Origin: Rhodobacteraceae bacterium UBA1943
Lineage (GTDB): Bacteria > Pseudomonadota > Alphaproteobacteria > Rhodobacterales > Rhodobacteraceae
NCBI GenBank assembly: GCA_002336845.1
Contig: DDEX01000035.1
Span: forward strand, 4,038 to 68,037
Direction: 5' to 3'
Length of the DNA stretch: 64,000 bases
Shown: one piece after another, positions 26,093 through 36,800 of the stretch
Position numbering within the stretch: position 1 is the stretch's first letter
How the letters are laid out: each line of letters starts with the position of its first letter
Notes under the pieces: generated by a model
Databases searched by the model: none
Seen by the model: only the letters and a program-made list of their open reading frames with translations
What the model was told of the DNA's origin: nothing
Translations under genes and position numbers: made by a program

Positions 26093-27115
26093 TCATTTCA
26101 CGAAACTTATAGACCGGCGATCCGTTGATAGGACGACCGCCACAATCACCAGAAGACCCAGCATGCCGTCCTGCAGGTAGTTCGGGAGGCCGATCACCAC
26201 CATGCCGTTGTTGATGACATTGACGATCAGCACACCGACGACCGTGTTCCAAATGCCGCCGATGCCGCCCCACAGCGCTACGCCACCGACCACGACCGAG
26301 GTGATGGAAATGAACATGAAGTTCGCGCCTGAAACGGATTCCGCCTGGCCCAGCTTGGCGACCTGGAGGATGCCCGCGACGGCGTAGAAGACACCTGCCA
26401 GAACGAAGCCCATGATACGGACGCGGCGGACGTTAAGACCCGAGGCATGGGCCAGCTCTTCACCCCCGCCAACGGCATAGAAATTGCGGCCAAGGGTCGT
26501 GTGCGACTGAATGAACCACGCAAGCACGGTCATCGCGGCCACCACATAGACCATCAGCGGGAAGCCCGCGATGCGCCATGTCAGAAGGGCGCGGAACGTG
26601 TCGTCATCGATCTTGACGATATCGCCGCCCGTGATCAGCACGGCAGCCCCTGTTCCGACAAAGCCGATGGCCAAGCTTGCCATGAACGACGGGATGCGCA
26701 GCTTAACATGTACAAGCCCGTTCACCAGTCCGATCAGCGCCCCCACAAGCAGGATGACCGGAATGGCGACCCAGGCACCAGCGGCCAAGGTGCCGCCGGT
26801 GGCCAGGAACACAAAGCAGAACAGCACTGCCGTCAGACCGACCGTCCCTTCCATGGACAGGTCGATGGAACCCATCACGATGATGAAGGTGACGCCGATG
26901 GCAACCATCAGCGCAGGGGAAGCGGCAATCGCGATGCGGGCGAAATTACGTTGCGACAGGAAAGCCGGATTGATCGCTGTGAATAGGATTATCAGCCCGA
27001 TCAGCACCAAGAGTGGTGCCCAGCGGATCGCGTTCTCGCGCGTCATCAATTGTCTCACCCTGTCCTCCCGTAGCGGCGCGCCCCCCTGGATCAGGGGAAG
27101 AAAAGGGGTAGCCAT
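26093..27115 (-). CDS. Ribose-type ABC transporter permease (first permease)
   Basis: 340-residue RbsC-like permease; GSIDLSMEGTVGLTAV, TTLGRNFYAVGGGEELAHASGLNV and GGVALWGGIGGIWNTVVGV are the family segments. I give the longer start ATG 27115 (G-rich box 7 nt upstream); ATG 27046 is an alternative that removes 23 polar residues. Two distinct permeases per importer is less usual than one homodimeric permease and is seen in some polyol and autoinducer-2 systems. Confidence 0.9.
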   Translation of the reverse strand: MATPFLPLIQGGAPLREDRVRQLMTRENAIRWAPLLVLIGLIILFTAINPAFLSQRNFARIAIAASPALMVAIGVTFIIVMGSIDLSMEGTVGLTAVLFCFVFLATGGTLAAGAWVAIPVILLVGALIGLVNGLVHVKLRIPSFMASLAIGFVGTGAAVLITGGDIVKIDDDTFRALLTWRIAGFPLMVYVVAAMTVLAWFIQSHTTLGRNFYAVGGGEELAHASGLNVRRVRIMGFVLAGVFYAVAGILQVAKLGQAESVSGANFMFISITSVVVGGVALWGGIGGIWNTVVGVLIVNVINNGMVVIGLPNYLQDGMLGLLVIVAVVLSTDRRSISFVK

Positions 27116-27143
27116 TAGGAGACCACCCCGATTTCAGTGAAGC

Positions 27144-28253
27144 TTACTTGTAAACGATCCCACCATTCGATGGGCTCCAGAAGTCGGCCCAATCGTAGGT
27201 TGGAACGCTGTCGAGATACTTCGCCTTGAACTCCGCCGCGTCCTTGGCGGTGACAAGGATCGTCGGGCCGTAGAACTCGCGATGCTCATGGGGTTCTTCG
27301 GACGGCTTGAAGCTGCCGATGGCGGCGTGATAGGCCAGCGAAAGCGTGATGCCGCCGCCCCAATGGGGGTTGGTGAACACGGTAGCCAGAAGTTTGCCGT
27401 CCATGACCATCTGCACGGCTTCCGGGTTTCCGTCATAGGCGACGATCGGCATGCCTTCGATGCCTTCCGCCTTCAGCGCCTCCAACACGCCATAGGCGAT
27501 GTTGTCGTTGGCGCAGTGGACGCCGGTAATCTGGTCGCCGTACTTGGTCAGGAAGCTGGCCATCAGTTCGGCGGCCTTGGTGGTGTCCCAGTCGGCGGGT
27601 TGGGCATCCAGCAGCGTGATGTCGGGATAGTCCTTCAGCGCGTTCTTCAGACCGTTCAGACGCTCAATGGCCGGGTTGTTGGCCGCGATTCCGCCAAGGT
27701 GAACGACGCCACCCTTGCCACCCATCGCCTCGAACAGGATGCGGGCGGTTTCCTCGGCGGGCTTTTCGTCCGACCAGGTCATGTGGCTGACCCAGTTGTC
27801 GCCGAAGTCCCACGGATGGGCGTCGTCCGTCTTGTTCCAGATCGTCGAGACGTAGCCGCCAGCGGCCTGGACAGCTTCTGCCACAGGGCGGGCGTTCGGG
27901 CTGTCGTTCGCATCGCAGGCGATGGCGCAGGCGCCGTTGTTCTTGGCCAGGAAGGCCTTGATGTCAGCCAGAGATTTCTCGGACGAACCTTCGTTGATCA
28001 GCGAAGTCATTGCATCCTTGGGCTTGCCGATGGATTCGGTGAAAGCTTCGCCGCCGGAGACGATGGCGTTCCAGTAAGCGCTGGCGCGGTCACGATAGGA
28101 CCAGGCCAGGGCCGGGTCGGTGGCGGCGCGTGCCATGCCGTTGCCGAAGACGCCCGGCATGGCCGCCGTGGTCATCCCGGCCGCTGAGGCCAACAGGAAA
28201 TTCCGGCGGCTGATGGTTTCGCGCTCGATGAAATCCTTGATGAACGTGGACAT
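27144..28253 (-). CDS. Sugar ABC transporter substrate-binding protein, Tat-exported
   Basis: 369-residue periplasmic binding protein of the ribose/galactose type (Peripla_BP_4). The N-terminus has a twin-arginine motif, ISRRNFLLASAAGM (about 15-28), and a hydrophobic core ending near ARAA. Ligand-domain marks are ACAIACDANDSP, GKGGVVHLGGIAANNPA and GVHCANDNIAYGVLEALKA. ATG 28253 was chosen over an upstream in-frame start because the signal peptide then has a normal n-region. First gene of the importer-ADH operon; operator copy E lies about 96 bp upstream. Confidence 0.9.
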   Translation of the reverse strand: MSTFIKDFIERETISRRNFLLASAAGMTTAAMPGVFGNGMARAATDPALAWSYRDRASAYWNAIVSGGEAFTESIGKPKDAMTSLINEGSSEKSLADIKAFLAKNNGACAIACDANDSPNARPVAEAVQAAGGYVSTIWNKTDDAHPWDFGDNWVSHMTWSDEKPAEETARILFEAMGGKGGVVHLGGIAANNPAIERLNGLKNALKDYPDITLLDAQPADWDTTKAAELMASFLTKYGDQITGVHCANDNIAYGVLEALKAEGIEGMPIVAYDGNPEAVQMVMDGKLLATVFTNPHWGGGITLSLAYHAAIGSFKPSEEPHEHREFYGPTILVTAKDAAEFKAKYLDSVPTYDWADFWSPSNGGIVYK

Positions 28254-28348
28254 TGGTTTCCTCCCTGATTGCCACATCAACGCCACTGTTCCGTGGCCGA
28301 GCGATTAGCGTCCGCAGCGGCGTGCCCACGAGCGTACAGCTTCGTTAA

Positions 28349-28364
28349 TGCACTAACTGGTTAC
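28349..28364. promoter_or_regulatory. Regulon operator copy E (between binding protein and TetR genes)
   Basis: TGCAC-TAACTG-GTTAC followed by TTG. Like copy B, its left arm is TGCAC while the right arm is perfect. It lies in the 246-bp divergent region and could control both the importer operon and the TetR gene itself. Confidence 0.7.
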
Positions 28365-28499
28365 TTGTTATGCCTTGGCCAAGTCAAGAAGTTTGTTCGA
28401 CCTGACCACCCAAAGAATTTACATTCCGCTTTGACGAGATCGGCCCCCCGTGTGTAAACATGACGCTAACGCAAACAGCAGGGGCGGACCGGATAGTTC

Positions 28500-29168
28500 A
28501 TGGAAAGTGCTGAAAAAGGTGCGACCGAAAAGCCTCCGGCACCGACCAGGCCCCGAACCAGGGATGCCGAAGCGACCAAGGCGCGTATCCTTGACGCAGC
28601 CAAGCGCGAGTTTGCAAAAAACGGCCTCGGCGGCGCCCGCGTGGATGTGATCGCTGAAAAGGCCCGCGCAAACAAGCGCATGATCTATCACTATTTCGAG
28701 TCGAAGGAGGGTCTGTTTCAGACGATCCTGGAAAACGCCTATGTCGATATCCGCACCGCCGAACAGAAGCTGAACCTCGATCACCTCGCCCCGAAGGAGG
28801 CGCTGGAGCGTCTGGTCCGTTTCACCTGGGACTACTACCTGAAGAACCCAGAGTTCATCACGCTGGTGAACAGCGAGAACCTCCACCGCGCCAAGCACCT
28901 GAAGAAATCCGAGGTCGTGAAAGTTTACAGCCGCAAGTTCGTGTCGATGGTGGCAACCATCCTAGATCGCGGCGCCGCGGCGGGGGTGTTTCGCCCGGGC
29001 GTCGATCCGGTGCAGTTGAACATCACCATTGCAGCGATCGGGTATTATTATCTGACCAACCGCTTCACGGGTGCCATCGTGTTCGAGCGTGACCTGATGG
29101 CGAAGGACGCGTTAGAGGAGCGGCTACGGTTCAACATCGATACGATCTTACGTCTGGTGGCAGCCTGA
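28500..29168 (+). CDS. TetR family transcriptional regulator, probable island regulator
   Basis: 222-residue TetR/AcrR protein. A polar, proline-rich N-terminus (about 25 residues) is followed by the HTH, ILDAAKREFAKNGLGGARVDVIAEKA...MIYHYFESKEGLF (about 30-76), and a C-terminal TetR_C-type ligand domain. It is the only DNA-binding protein within 8969-30280, and six related inverted repeats lie before the operons of this stretch, one of them upstream of its own gene. I infer that it represses all of them and is released by a pathway metabolite. No strong ribosome binding site precedes ATG 28500. Confidence 0.88.
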   Translation: MESAEKGATEKPPAPTRPRTRDAEATKARILDAAKREFAKNGLGGARVDVIAEKARANKRMIYHYFESKEGLFQTILENAYVDIRTAEQKLNLDHLAPKEALERLVRFTWDYYLKNPEFITLVNSENLHRAKHLKKSEVVKVYSRKFVSMVATILDRGAAAGVFRPGVDPVQLNITIAAIGYYYLTNRFTGAIVFERDLMAKDALEERLRFNIDTILRLVAA

Positions 29169-29597
29169 TCAAACGTCCCAGACAAGGCCCAACGCCCGCA
29201 GTCCCGCCTCGGCGCAGGCCACGTCTTCGGGCTCCTGCGCCCCCGAAACCCCGACACCGCCTATGACGACGCCCTGATGCACCGCCGGAAGCCCGCCGCC
29301 CCAGGGCAATAGCCGCTGCCGGGTGGACAAGCCAAGCGCCAGCGAGGGACGGGACGTCATGCGGTCGGCAAAGGCGGCAGTAGCACGGCGCATCGTTGCG
29401 GCGGTAAAGGCCTTGTCCTCGGCAAAGGACAGGATGGGGGGCGTTGCGGTCTCCATCCGTGCGGAGGCAAGAGTATGGCCCTGCGCGTCAACAACGCAGA
29501 CCGCCACGGTCAGCCCCTGCCGTCTCGCTTCATCCAGCGCGGCTTCGACGATCTGGCGGGCGGTTTCGTAAGACAGGGTTGCGATCAGGCTGATCAT
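29169..29597 (-). CDS. GlcG/HbpS family heme-binding-like protein
   Basis: 142-residue GlcG (DUF336) domain protein: [19 protein letters not shown] near the N-terminus, [14 protein letters not shown] in the middle and the C-terminal [33 protein letters not shown]. Such proteins occur with glycolate, diol and aldehyde catabolic operons; their exact function is unsettled. ATG 29597 overlaps the upstream mosaic gene by 4 bp, so it is the second gene of the copy-F unit. It converges on the TetR gene with no gap. Confidence 0.85.
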   Translation of the reverse strand: MISLIATLSYETARQIVEAALDEARRQGLTVAVCVVDAQGHTLASARMETATPPILSFAEDKAFTAATMRRATAAFADRMTSRPSLALGLSTRQRLLPWGGGLPAVHQGVVIGGVGVSGAQEPEDVACAEAGLRALGLVWDV

Positions 29598-30253
29598 TTG
29601 GCCATCTCCTCCCAGTCGAGAAGGATGAAAGGTTCTGTGATCTGTCGCGCCATGATGGCCGCATAGATCGCTGCAGGGTCATTCGGTATGGCGCGGTGGA
29701 TCAGCCCATCAAGCGGGATCTGCCCTTCGGCCAGCCATTGCAGCGAGCGTTCGAAGCCGCCAAAAATCGAGTGAGGCGCGTTGTTGTATCCCTCCAGCAG
29801 TTCTTCCCATTGGAAGCTGCGGCCATGCATCGGCAGTTCCCACTCCCACCCTGATCGCAGAGTGACATGGTTAAAGAATACCGCTTGGGTCACGTCATGC
29901 GCCGAATGGTCGGAACACTTGCGCCAAGGCACACCGCGGATCAGGTCGCTGCCCTTCTCACCGATCATGATGGTCGGCGCGTTCGTGTCGGACGAATTGA
30001 TCCGCGGCCAGTTCGCGGCATCGCACACTCTTAGCCCGTCGATCCCCCGCAATCGCAGATGCGGATCGACCACCGCCATCTTATCATCACCCAGGAGGCC
30101 ATCACTTCCGTGGAAGGCGTCGGCAAACAGCTCATTCCCCTCGGCACGGCGGAAATACGGCAGGACGGAGGTGGTGGAGTCTTCGCTCAGCCGACCGGCC
30201 AGAACACTGCCAGACGACCCGCCACCGATGATGATGAAATTCACGTCCCGCAT
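29594..30253 (-). pseudogene. In-frame mosaic remnant: GMC oxidoreductase pieces joined to an alcohol dehydrogenase tail
   Basis: An open frame of 219 codons made of pieces. Residues 1-30 are a GMC FAD-binding start ([20 protein letters not shown]). About 31-54 match an internal GMC segment ([20 protein letters not shown]). About 55-106 match a GMC C-terminus ([23 protein letters not shown]...[17 protein letters not shown]). The remaining about 113 residues read like the C-terminal part of a zinc alcohol dehydrogenase ([21 protein letters not shown]). The active-site HPVSTCRMG segment and the ADH zinc domain are absent, so neither activity is expected. Several in-frame deletions of neighbouring genes are the simplest origin. 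It still has operator copy F 12 bp upstream. Confidence 0.75.
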
Positions 30254-30264
30254 GGGTCCATTAT

Positions 30265-30280
30265 GTAACTAGTTCGTTAC
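30265..30280. promoter_or_regulatory. Regulon operator copy F (upstream of the mosaic gene)
   Basis: GTAAC-TAGTTC-GTTAC followed by TTAAG, identical in arms and right flank to copy D. It lies 12 bp before the start of the mosaic remnant, which suggests that the deleted gene belonged to the regulon. Confidence 0.75.
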
Positions 30281-30816
30281 TTAAGACAGTTGAGCAGAAC
30301 GCTCAAGCTGTCAAGGGTTCTGTTGCTGTGGGATATTCACGCGGAAAGACGGGCAACCGGTCTGTGCGAAACCAAGACCGGCTGACGCATTTGCCGATCG
30401 GGATGCTGCCCTCTTGAACCGTCATTTCCGCGGCGACCCGACCGGCACCGGCCCGCTGTGATGCGCCCTGCGCCTAGTCATGACTGAGGCCTCATGCCGC
30501 CTACGGCATACAAGCCGCGCAGGGCCTGCCGGACGAGGCTAGGATGATGATTGACCACACACAATGGCATCCGTGTACCAAGGTGGCAGGTATCGTTCCA
30601 ATCTGTCGTCCCTGGAAACAGCAATTCTGCCTTGCCGCAGCTCCTGTGATGGTTGCGCAACAGGGCAGCCACGCAAGATGATCACGCTTTTGCAGCCACT
30701 TGTAAGTAAACTGTGATCAATTACCGTTAATAAGGGTTAAGACGCCTTTTCATGTCGTCTTTCTCAAACTGTTGCGCGTATCGGACCAATAGCCCGCCGT
30801 GTTGATTTTGGCATAG
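30281..30816. other. Intergenic region without recognised genes
   Basis: About 540 bp between operator copy F and the giant repeat protein. I find no conserved protein or RNA family. The AT-richer stretch 30690-30760, with GTTAATAAGGGTTAAG, is the probable promoter region of the giant gene. Confidence 0.55.
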
Positions 30817-33800
30817 TTGCCGAAGCCTGCCGTGGCCACCAATGCGCGCGAAGCAATGGTTTGCCGCGTCGATGCCGGAGGGAAGTTATTGCCGCAGTCT
30901 GACAATCGCCCCGCTCAATCTGTCCGATCCTCCAGCGCCGATGATGATGGCCGGGGCTGGGCTTGTTCCCGGTTCCGGAGCGGCGTTCGGGCCGTGTCCG
31001 CCTTGCGGATGGCGCTTTCGGTTGTGGTGCTGTGGCTGGCAGTCGTGCTGGGTGCTGCCCCTCTCTCGGCGCAGACGGTCAATACCTATACCACGCAAAC
31101 TTCTTTCGACAATGCGCTGCCCAACATCACGCTGATCGGCACGCTTGAGAATTTCTCGGGCGTTGGAACCAACTACAGAATGAGCACGAATGCGGCCAGC
31201 CCCGACGTGTGGAATGGCTTCACGCTTTATGCCAAACCCCCATCTGGCAACGGGTCTTCGTTCGGGCCTTCGGGCTATTGTCCCAGGCTGAATGCGACCC
31301 CTTGGCCGCAAACGCCCACATGGTGCATCGGATATAACAGCCAGGCCCCGAACCGTCCCGGCATCACCGCATCGGTTTCCAGCGCGGGTGGTGCGAACGG
31401 CTCCATTCTGTTCCGGTTCTCGCAGCCGGTCTATGCGTTCTATTTCACATTCGTGGACTGGAATGACCTAAGCCAGCGTTCGGCTTTCCGCTTTACGCTG
31501 AGCAATGGCGTCGTGCGCACGGTGACCGGGCCGACGAACCCGTCGAACAACCCGCCAGAGTTCTTTGCCGCCATGCTGGACAAGACCTCGCGCGAAGAGG
31601 GCATCTATATCACTCAGGTCGAATGGTATGGGCTGGATACGACCGGCGAACTGGTTGGTATCTGGAATGTCGGCACCTATCGCACGGTGTCTGACATGCA
31701 GATCAAGAAAACCTATGGTGCCGCGGTTCTGCGACCGGACGGCAGCTATGATCTGCCGATCAAGCTGACAATGACCAACAACGGTAACCTGAACATCCGC
31801 AACATGCAGATTTCGGATGCCGTGGGTGCGGCAAGCAACTTTGGCTCTGCCTTCACCAGCATCGTATCGGGGCCGACCATTACGCTGCATGACGACGGAC
31901 TGCCGACATTCTCGGTCGCCCCGACGCTGAATCCAGCGTTCAACGGCACGGCGGCGAACAGCAACCTGTTCAACGGGACAACCGGCCTGTTGGGCACCGA
32001 GGATTCGGTGGATGTCGATTTCACGGTCAGGCTGACGGCCGAGGCGGCAACATTGTCGCCTACTTTCGGAAATACGGTCACCGCCTCTGCGCAGGACGCC
32101 TATTACCCGGTGACGCCGGCGCTGACCCGCACCGACCGCTCAACCCCGACACTGACGGCGGCGGCCCCGGCGCTGACGGTGACCAAAACGGCGAATACGG
32201 AGGGCCTGTCATCGCCGCCGGTGCCGGGCAATGTGATCACCTATACCTATCAGTTGCGCAACAGTGGCAACCTGAACCTGACCAATCTTTCGGTCACGGA
32301 TGTCCATAGCGGGACCGGCGCGCTTAGCGCCATTTCCCCGGCCACGGTTGCAGGCCCGCTGGCCCCCGGTGCGACGACGACCTTTACCGCCAGCTATGTG
32401 CTGACCCAGGCTGATATCGACACTGGTTCGGCGTTGACCAACACGGCGACGGGCCAAGCAACGGACGCCTATGGCCATGCAGTAACGGGGCAGGGCAATG
32501 CTGCGGTTCCGCTGACGCGCAACCCTGCCATTGTCATCGACAAATCGACGACCGTGACCCTGATTACAGCCGTTGGGCAGGTGATCCCTTATACGATCGT
32601 GGTGACCAACAGCGGCAATGTGACATTGCAGAACGTGGTTGTCAGCGATCCCCTGACCGGACTTAACCAGACCATCGCCAGTTTTGCGCCGGGGGCCACG
32701 CAGGTCTATCACACCACGCATACGGTGACGCAGGCCGATTTCGACAGCGGCAATGTGCACAACATCGCGTCGGTCATGGCACAGGCAGCGGGCGGCGGCA
32801 CGGTCACGGCCAGCGATTCTGCGGCCGTGCCCCCCGATGCCCAGCCAAGTGCCACTCTGGTCAAGTCGGCGCCTACTGGCACGCCAACGCTGGGTCAGAC
32901 ACTGACCTACAACATCACGCTGACCAATACCGGCAATGTGACAATGACTGGGGCCACGATCACCGATACCAAGATCACCCCGTCGTCTCTGGCCTGCCCG
33001 GGTATTGCGCCCGGCGCGACCTGCGTGCTGACGGGAACCTATGTCGTTACCCAGGCCGATGTGGATGCTGGTGAGGTTGTGAATACCGCAACCGCAACCG
33101 CGCCTTTGCTGCCCGCGCCGCTGCACAGCACGGTTGTCACGCCCATCACGCGCACCCCGGCGCTGACTGTGAACAAGGCGGCTGGTGTCGCGTCGTTCAG
33201 CACGGTCGGCGCGGTGATCCCCTATACGATCAACGTAACCAACACCGGCAATGTGACGCTGACCGCAATTGCCGTGACCGACCCTCTGACCGGGCTGAAC
33301 CAGACGGTGGCCAGCCTTGCGCCGGGTGCCTCGCAGAATGTGGCGACCAGCTACACCGTGACCCAGGCTGATCTGGATGCCGGGCAGGTTGCCAATACCG
33401 CCACGGCCACCGGTCAGGCGCCGGGTGGCGCCTCGGTCAGCGGCAATGGCAGCGCCACAGTTCCAGCCAGCCAGGCGCCCGCTTTGGCGGTGACCAAGAC
33501 CGCATCGCTTCCTAGTTATGCGGCGGTTGGTGCGGTGATCCCCTATACGATCACCGTGACCAACACCGGCAATGTGACGCTGGCAGCGATTGGCGTGACC
33601 GATCCGCTGACCGGGCTGAGCCAGGCGGTGGCCAGCCTTGCGCCCGGCGCCTCGCAAACCCTGACGACCAGCTATACCGTGACCCAGGCCGATCTGGATG
33701 CCGGGCAGGTTGCCAATACTGCTACGGCAACGGGCCTTACGCCCGGCGGTGCGCCGGTAAGTGGCAGCGCGACGGCAAATGTTCCTGCCGCTCCGGCACC

Positions 33801-36800
33801 CGGCCTGTCGCTGGACAAGGTCGCAACGGTGCCCAGCTATTCCACCGTCGGCAGCGCGATTCCTTTTACCATCACGGTAACCAACACCGGCAACGTGACA
33901 CTGACCTCTGTTGTGGTGACCGACCCGCTGACCGGGTTGAACCAGACGGTGGCCAGCCTTGCGCCCGGCGCCTCGCAAACCCTGACGACCAGCCATACCG
34001 TGACCCAGGCCGATCTGGATGCCGGGCAGGTGGTGAACACCGCCTCTGCCAGCGGCACCCCGCCAACCGGCGGGCCGGTTACGGCGAACGGCTCGGTGAC
34101 GGTTCCTGCGGCCCCAGCCCCGGCGCTGAGCCTGAGCAAGGTCTCTTCAGTGCCCAGTTATGCGGCGGTGGGGGATGTGATTTCCTACACCATCACGGTG
34201 ACCAACACGGGTAACGTGACCCTGACTGCCATTTCCGTGGCCGACCCGCTGACCGGTTTGAACCAGACGGTGGCGAGCCTTTCCCCCGGTGCCTCGCAAA
34301 CCCTGACGACCAGCTATACCGTGACCCAGGCCGATCTGGATGCCGGGCAGGTTGCCAATACGGCCACGACCTCTGGCACCCCGCCGACGGGTGGGCCTGT
34401 AACGGCCTCTGGCAGCGAAACGGTTCCTGCGGTGCTCAGCCCGGCGCTGACGGTGCAAAAGACCACGACGACGACCATCATGACTGCAGCGGGTCAGGTG
34501 ATCCCCTACACCATTACGGTGACCAACACCGGCAATGTGACGCTGGGCAACGTGGTCGTGACTGACCCGCTGACCGGGATGAGCCAGACAATCGTCAGTT
34601 TGGCCCCGGCGGCAAGCCAGGTTTTCAACACCAGCTATACGGTGCAGCAGGCCGACATCGACCTTGGCTATCTGGTCAATACCGCAACCGCGACGGGCAA
34701 TGTGCCCGGCGGCGGCACGGTCACCGGCAGCGATGGCGCGGCGGTTCCGCCTGTGATCAACCCGGGGCTGAGCGTGGTGAAATCGAACCCGACTGGCACG
34801 GTCGCCTTGGGCCAGACCCTGACCTATACGGTGACGGCAACGAATACCGGCAACATTACGCTGCATTCCGTGACGGTCAGCGATGCGATGCTGACGCCTG
34901 CTTCGACAAGCTGCGCGGTGCTGGCACCCACTGCCTCTTGCGTGCTGACTGGCAGCTATGTCGTGACGCAGGCCGATGTGGATGCTGGCCAGATCATCAA
35001 CACCGGCTCGGCCACCTCGAACGAAACACCCACGCCGACAAGTGATACGGTGACCACCCCGGTTCCTCAGGTGCTGGACATGGCGGTGACCAAGACCGCC
35101 GATGTGACTTCGTTTGATGCCGTGGGCGACGTGATCACCTATACGGTCACGGTTTCGAACCCCGGAACCGTCACCCTGACCAACGTGCAGGTGACCGACC
35201 CGCTGACCGGGCTGAACCAGACGGTGGCGAGCCTTGCGCCGGGTGCTTCGCAGGCCCTGACGACCAGCTATACCGTGACCCAGGCCGATCTGGACGCGGG
35301 CAGCGTGGGCAATACCGCCTCGGCAACCGGCACACCCGCAGGCGGCGGTGGCCCCCTGACCGAAAGCGCAAGCGCCTCGGTGCCCGCCGATGTGACGCCC
35401 GGCCTGACCCTGACCAAGGTTGCCAATGTCTCTACGGTCAATCATGCCGGGGATGCGGTGACCTACACGATCACGGTGACCAACACGGGCAATGTCACGC
35501 TGAGCGATGTCAGCCTGACCGATCCGCTGACCAGCCTGACCTCTGACATCGGCACCCTGACGCCAGGCCAGTCGAATGTGGTCACGATCACCTATTACGT
35601 CTCGCAGGCCCAGATTGACGCGGGCGGCGTGACCAACACCGCCAGCGCCACTGGCACCCCACCCTCGGGGCCAGCGATCACCGCCACCGGAACCGCGACG
35701 GTAACGGCCAGCGAAAATCCGGAACTGACGGTCACGAAGTCGCAACCTTCGGGAACAGTCGCGCTGGGCCAGACGCTGACCTACACCGTCACGGCGCGCA
35801 ACAGCGGCAACACCACGCTGAGCAATGTGGTTGTCAGCGATGCGATCCTTACGCCCGGGTCGATCACTTGTGCCACGCTGCTGCCGAATGCAATCTGTAC
35901 GCTGACCGGCACCTATGTGGTGACACAGGCCGATGTGGACAATGGTCAGATCGTCAACACGGGGTCGGCTGTTTCCACGCAAACCCCGACACCAACCACC
36001 AGCACAGTGACCACGCCGGTTCCCCAAAACCCCGGCCTGTCGATCACCAAGGTTGCGACCAGCCCGAACTTTTCGGCGGTAGGCCAGACGATTTCCTATA
36101 CGATCACCGTGGCGAACACCGGGACCGTAACCCTGAACGCCATTGCGGTGAACGATCCGTTGACAGGTCTTAGCCAGACGGTGGCAACCCTCGCGCCCGG
36201 TGCATCGCAGGCCCTGACGACGAGCCATATCGTGACCCAAGCCGATCTGGATGCGGGCTTCATTACCAACGTCGCCAGTGCGACCGGCACGCCACCCTCT
36301 GGCCAGCCGATCACGGAAACGGCAACCTCGACCGTGCCGGCCTTGGTAACGCCCGGTGTCACCGTGACCAAGGTTGCCGGTGTCGCTACGGTCAGCGCCA
36401 ACGGCGATGTGATCCCCTATACGATCACCGTCACGAACACCGGCAATGTGACGCTGATCAACCTTGTGGTCAGCGATCCCTTGACCGGGTTGAGCCAGAC
36501 CATCGCCACGCTTGCACCCGGCGCAAGCCAGCCCGTCATCACCAGCTATACCGTGAAGCAGGCAGATCTGGATGCCGGTCTTGTGGCGAACGTCGCCTCG
36601 GTCAGCGGCACGACATCGGGGGGCACCCCGGTTCGCGGCAGCGACAATGCGACCGTTACAGCCACACCCGCGCCCGCGCTGACGGTGACCAAGGTGGCCG
36701 ATGTCGCCTCGATCGGTGCGGTGGGCGATGTGGTCAGCTATACGATCACCGTAACCAACTCGGGCAATGTCACGCTGAGCAATGTGGCGGTCAGCGACCC

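Noticed and set aside
30727..30741. GTTAATAAGGGTTAA as a possible CtrA box upstream of the giant gene
   Set aside because: The spacer between the TTAA halves is 6 bp, whereas the CtrA consensus has 7; a single imperfect site is not enough.
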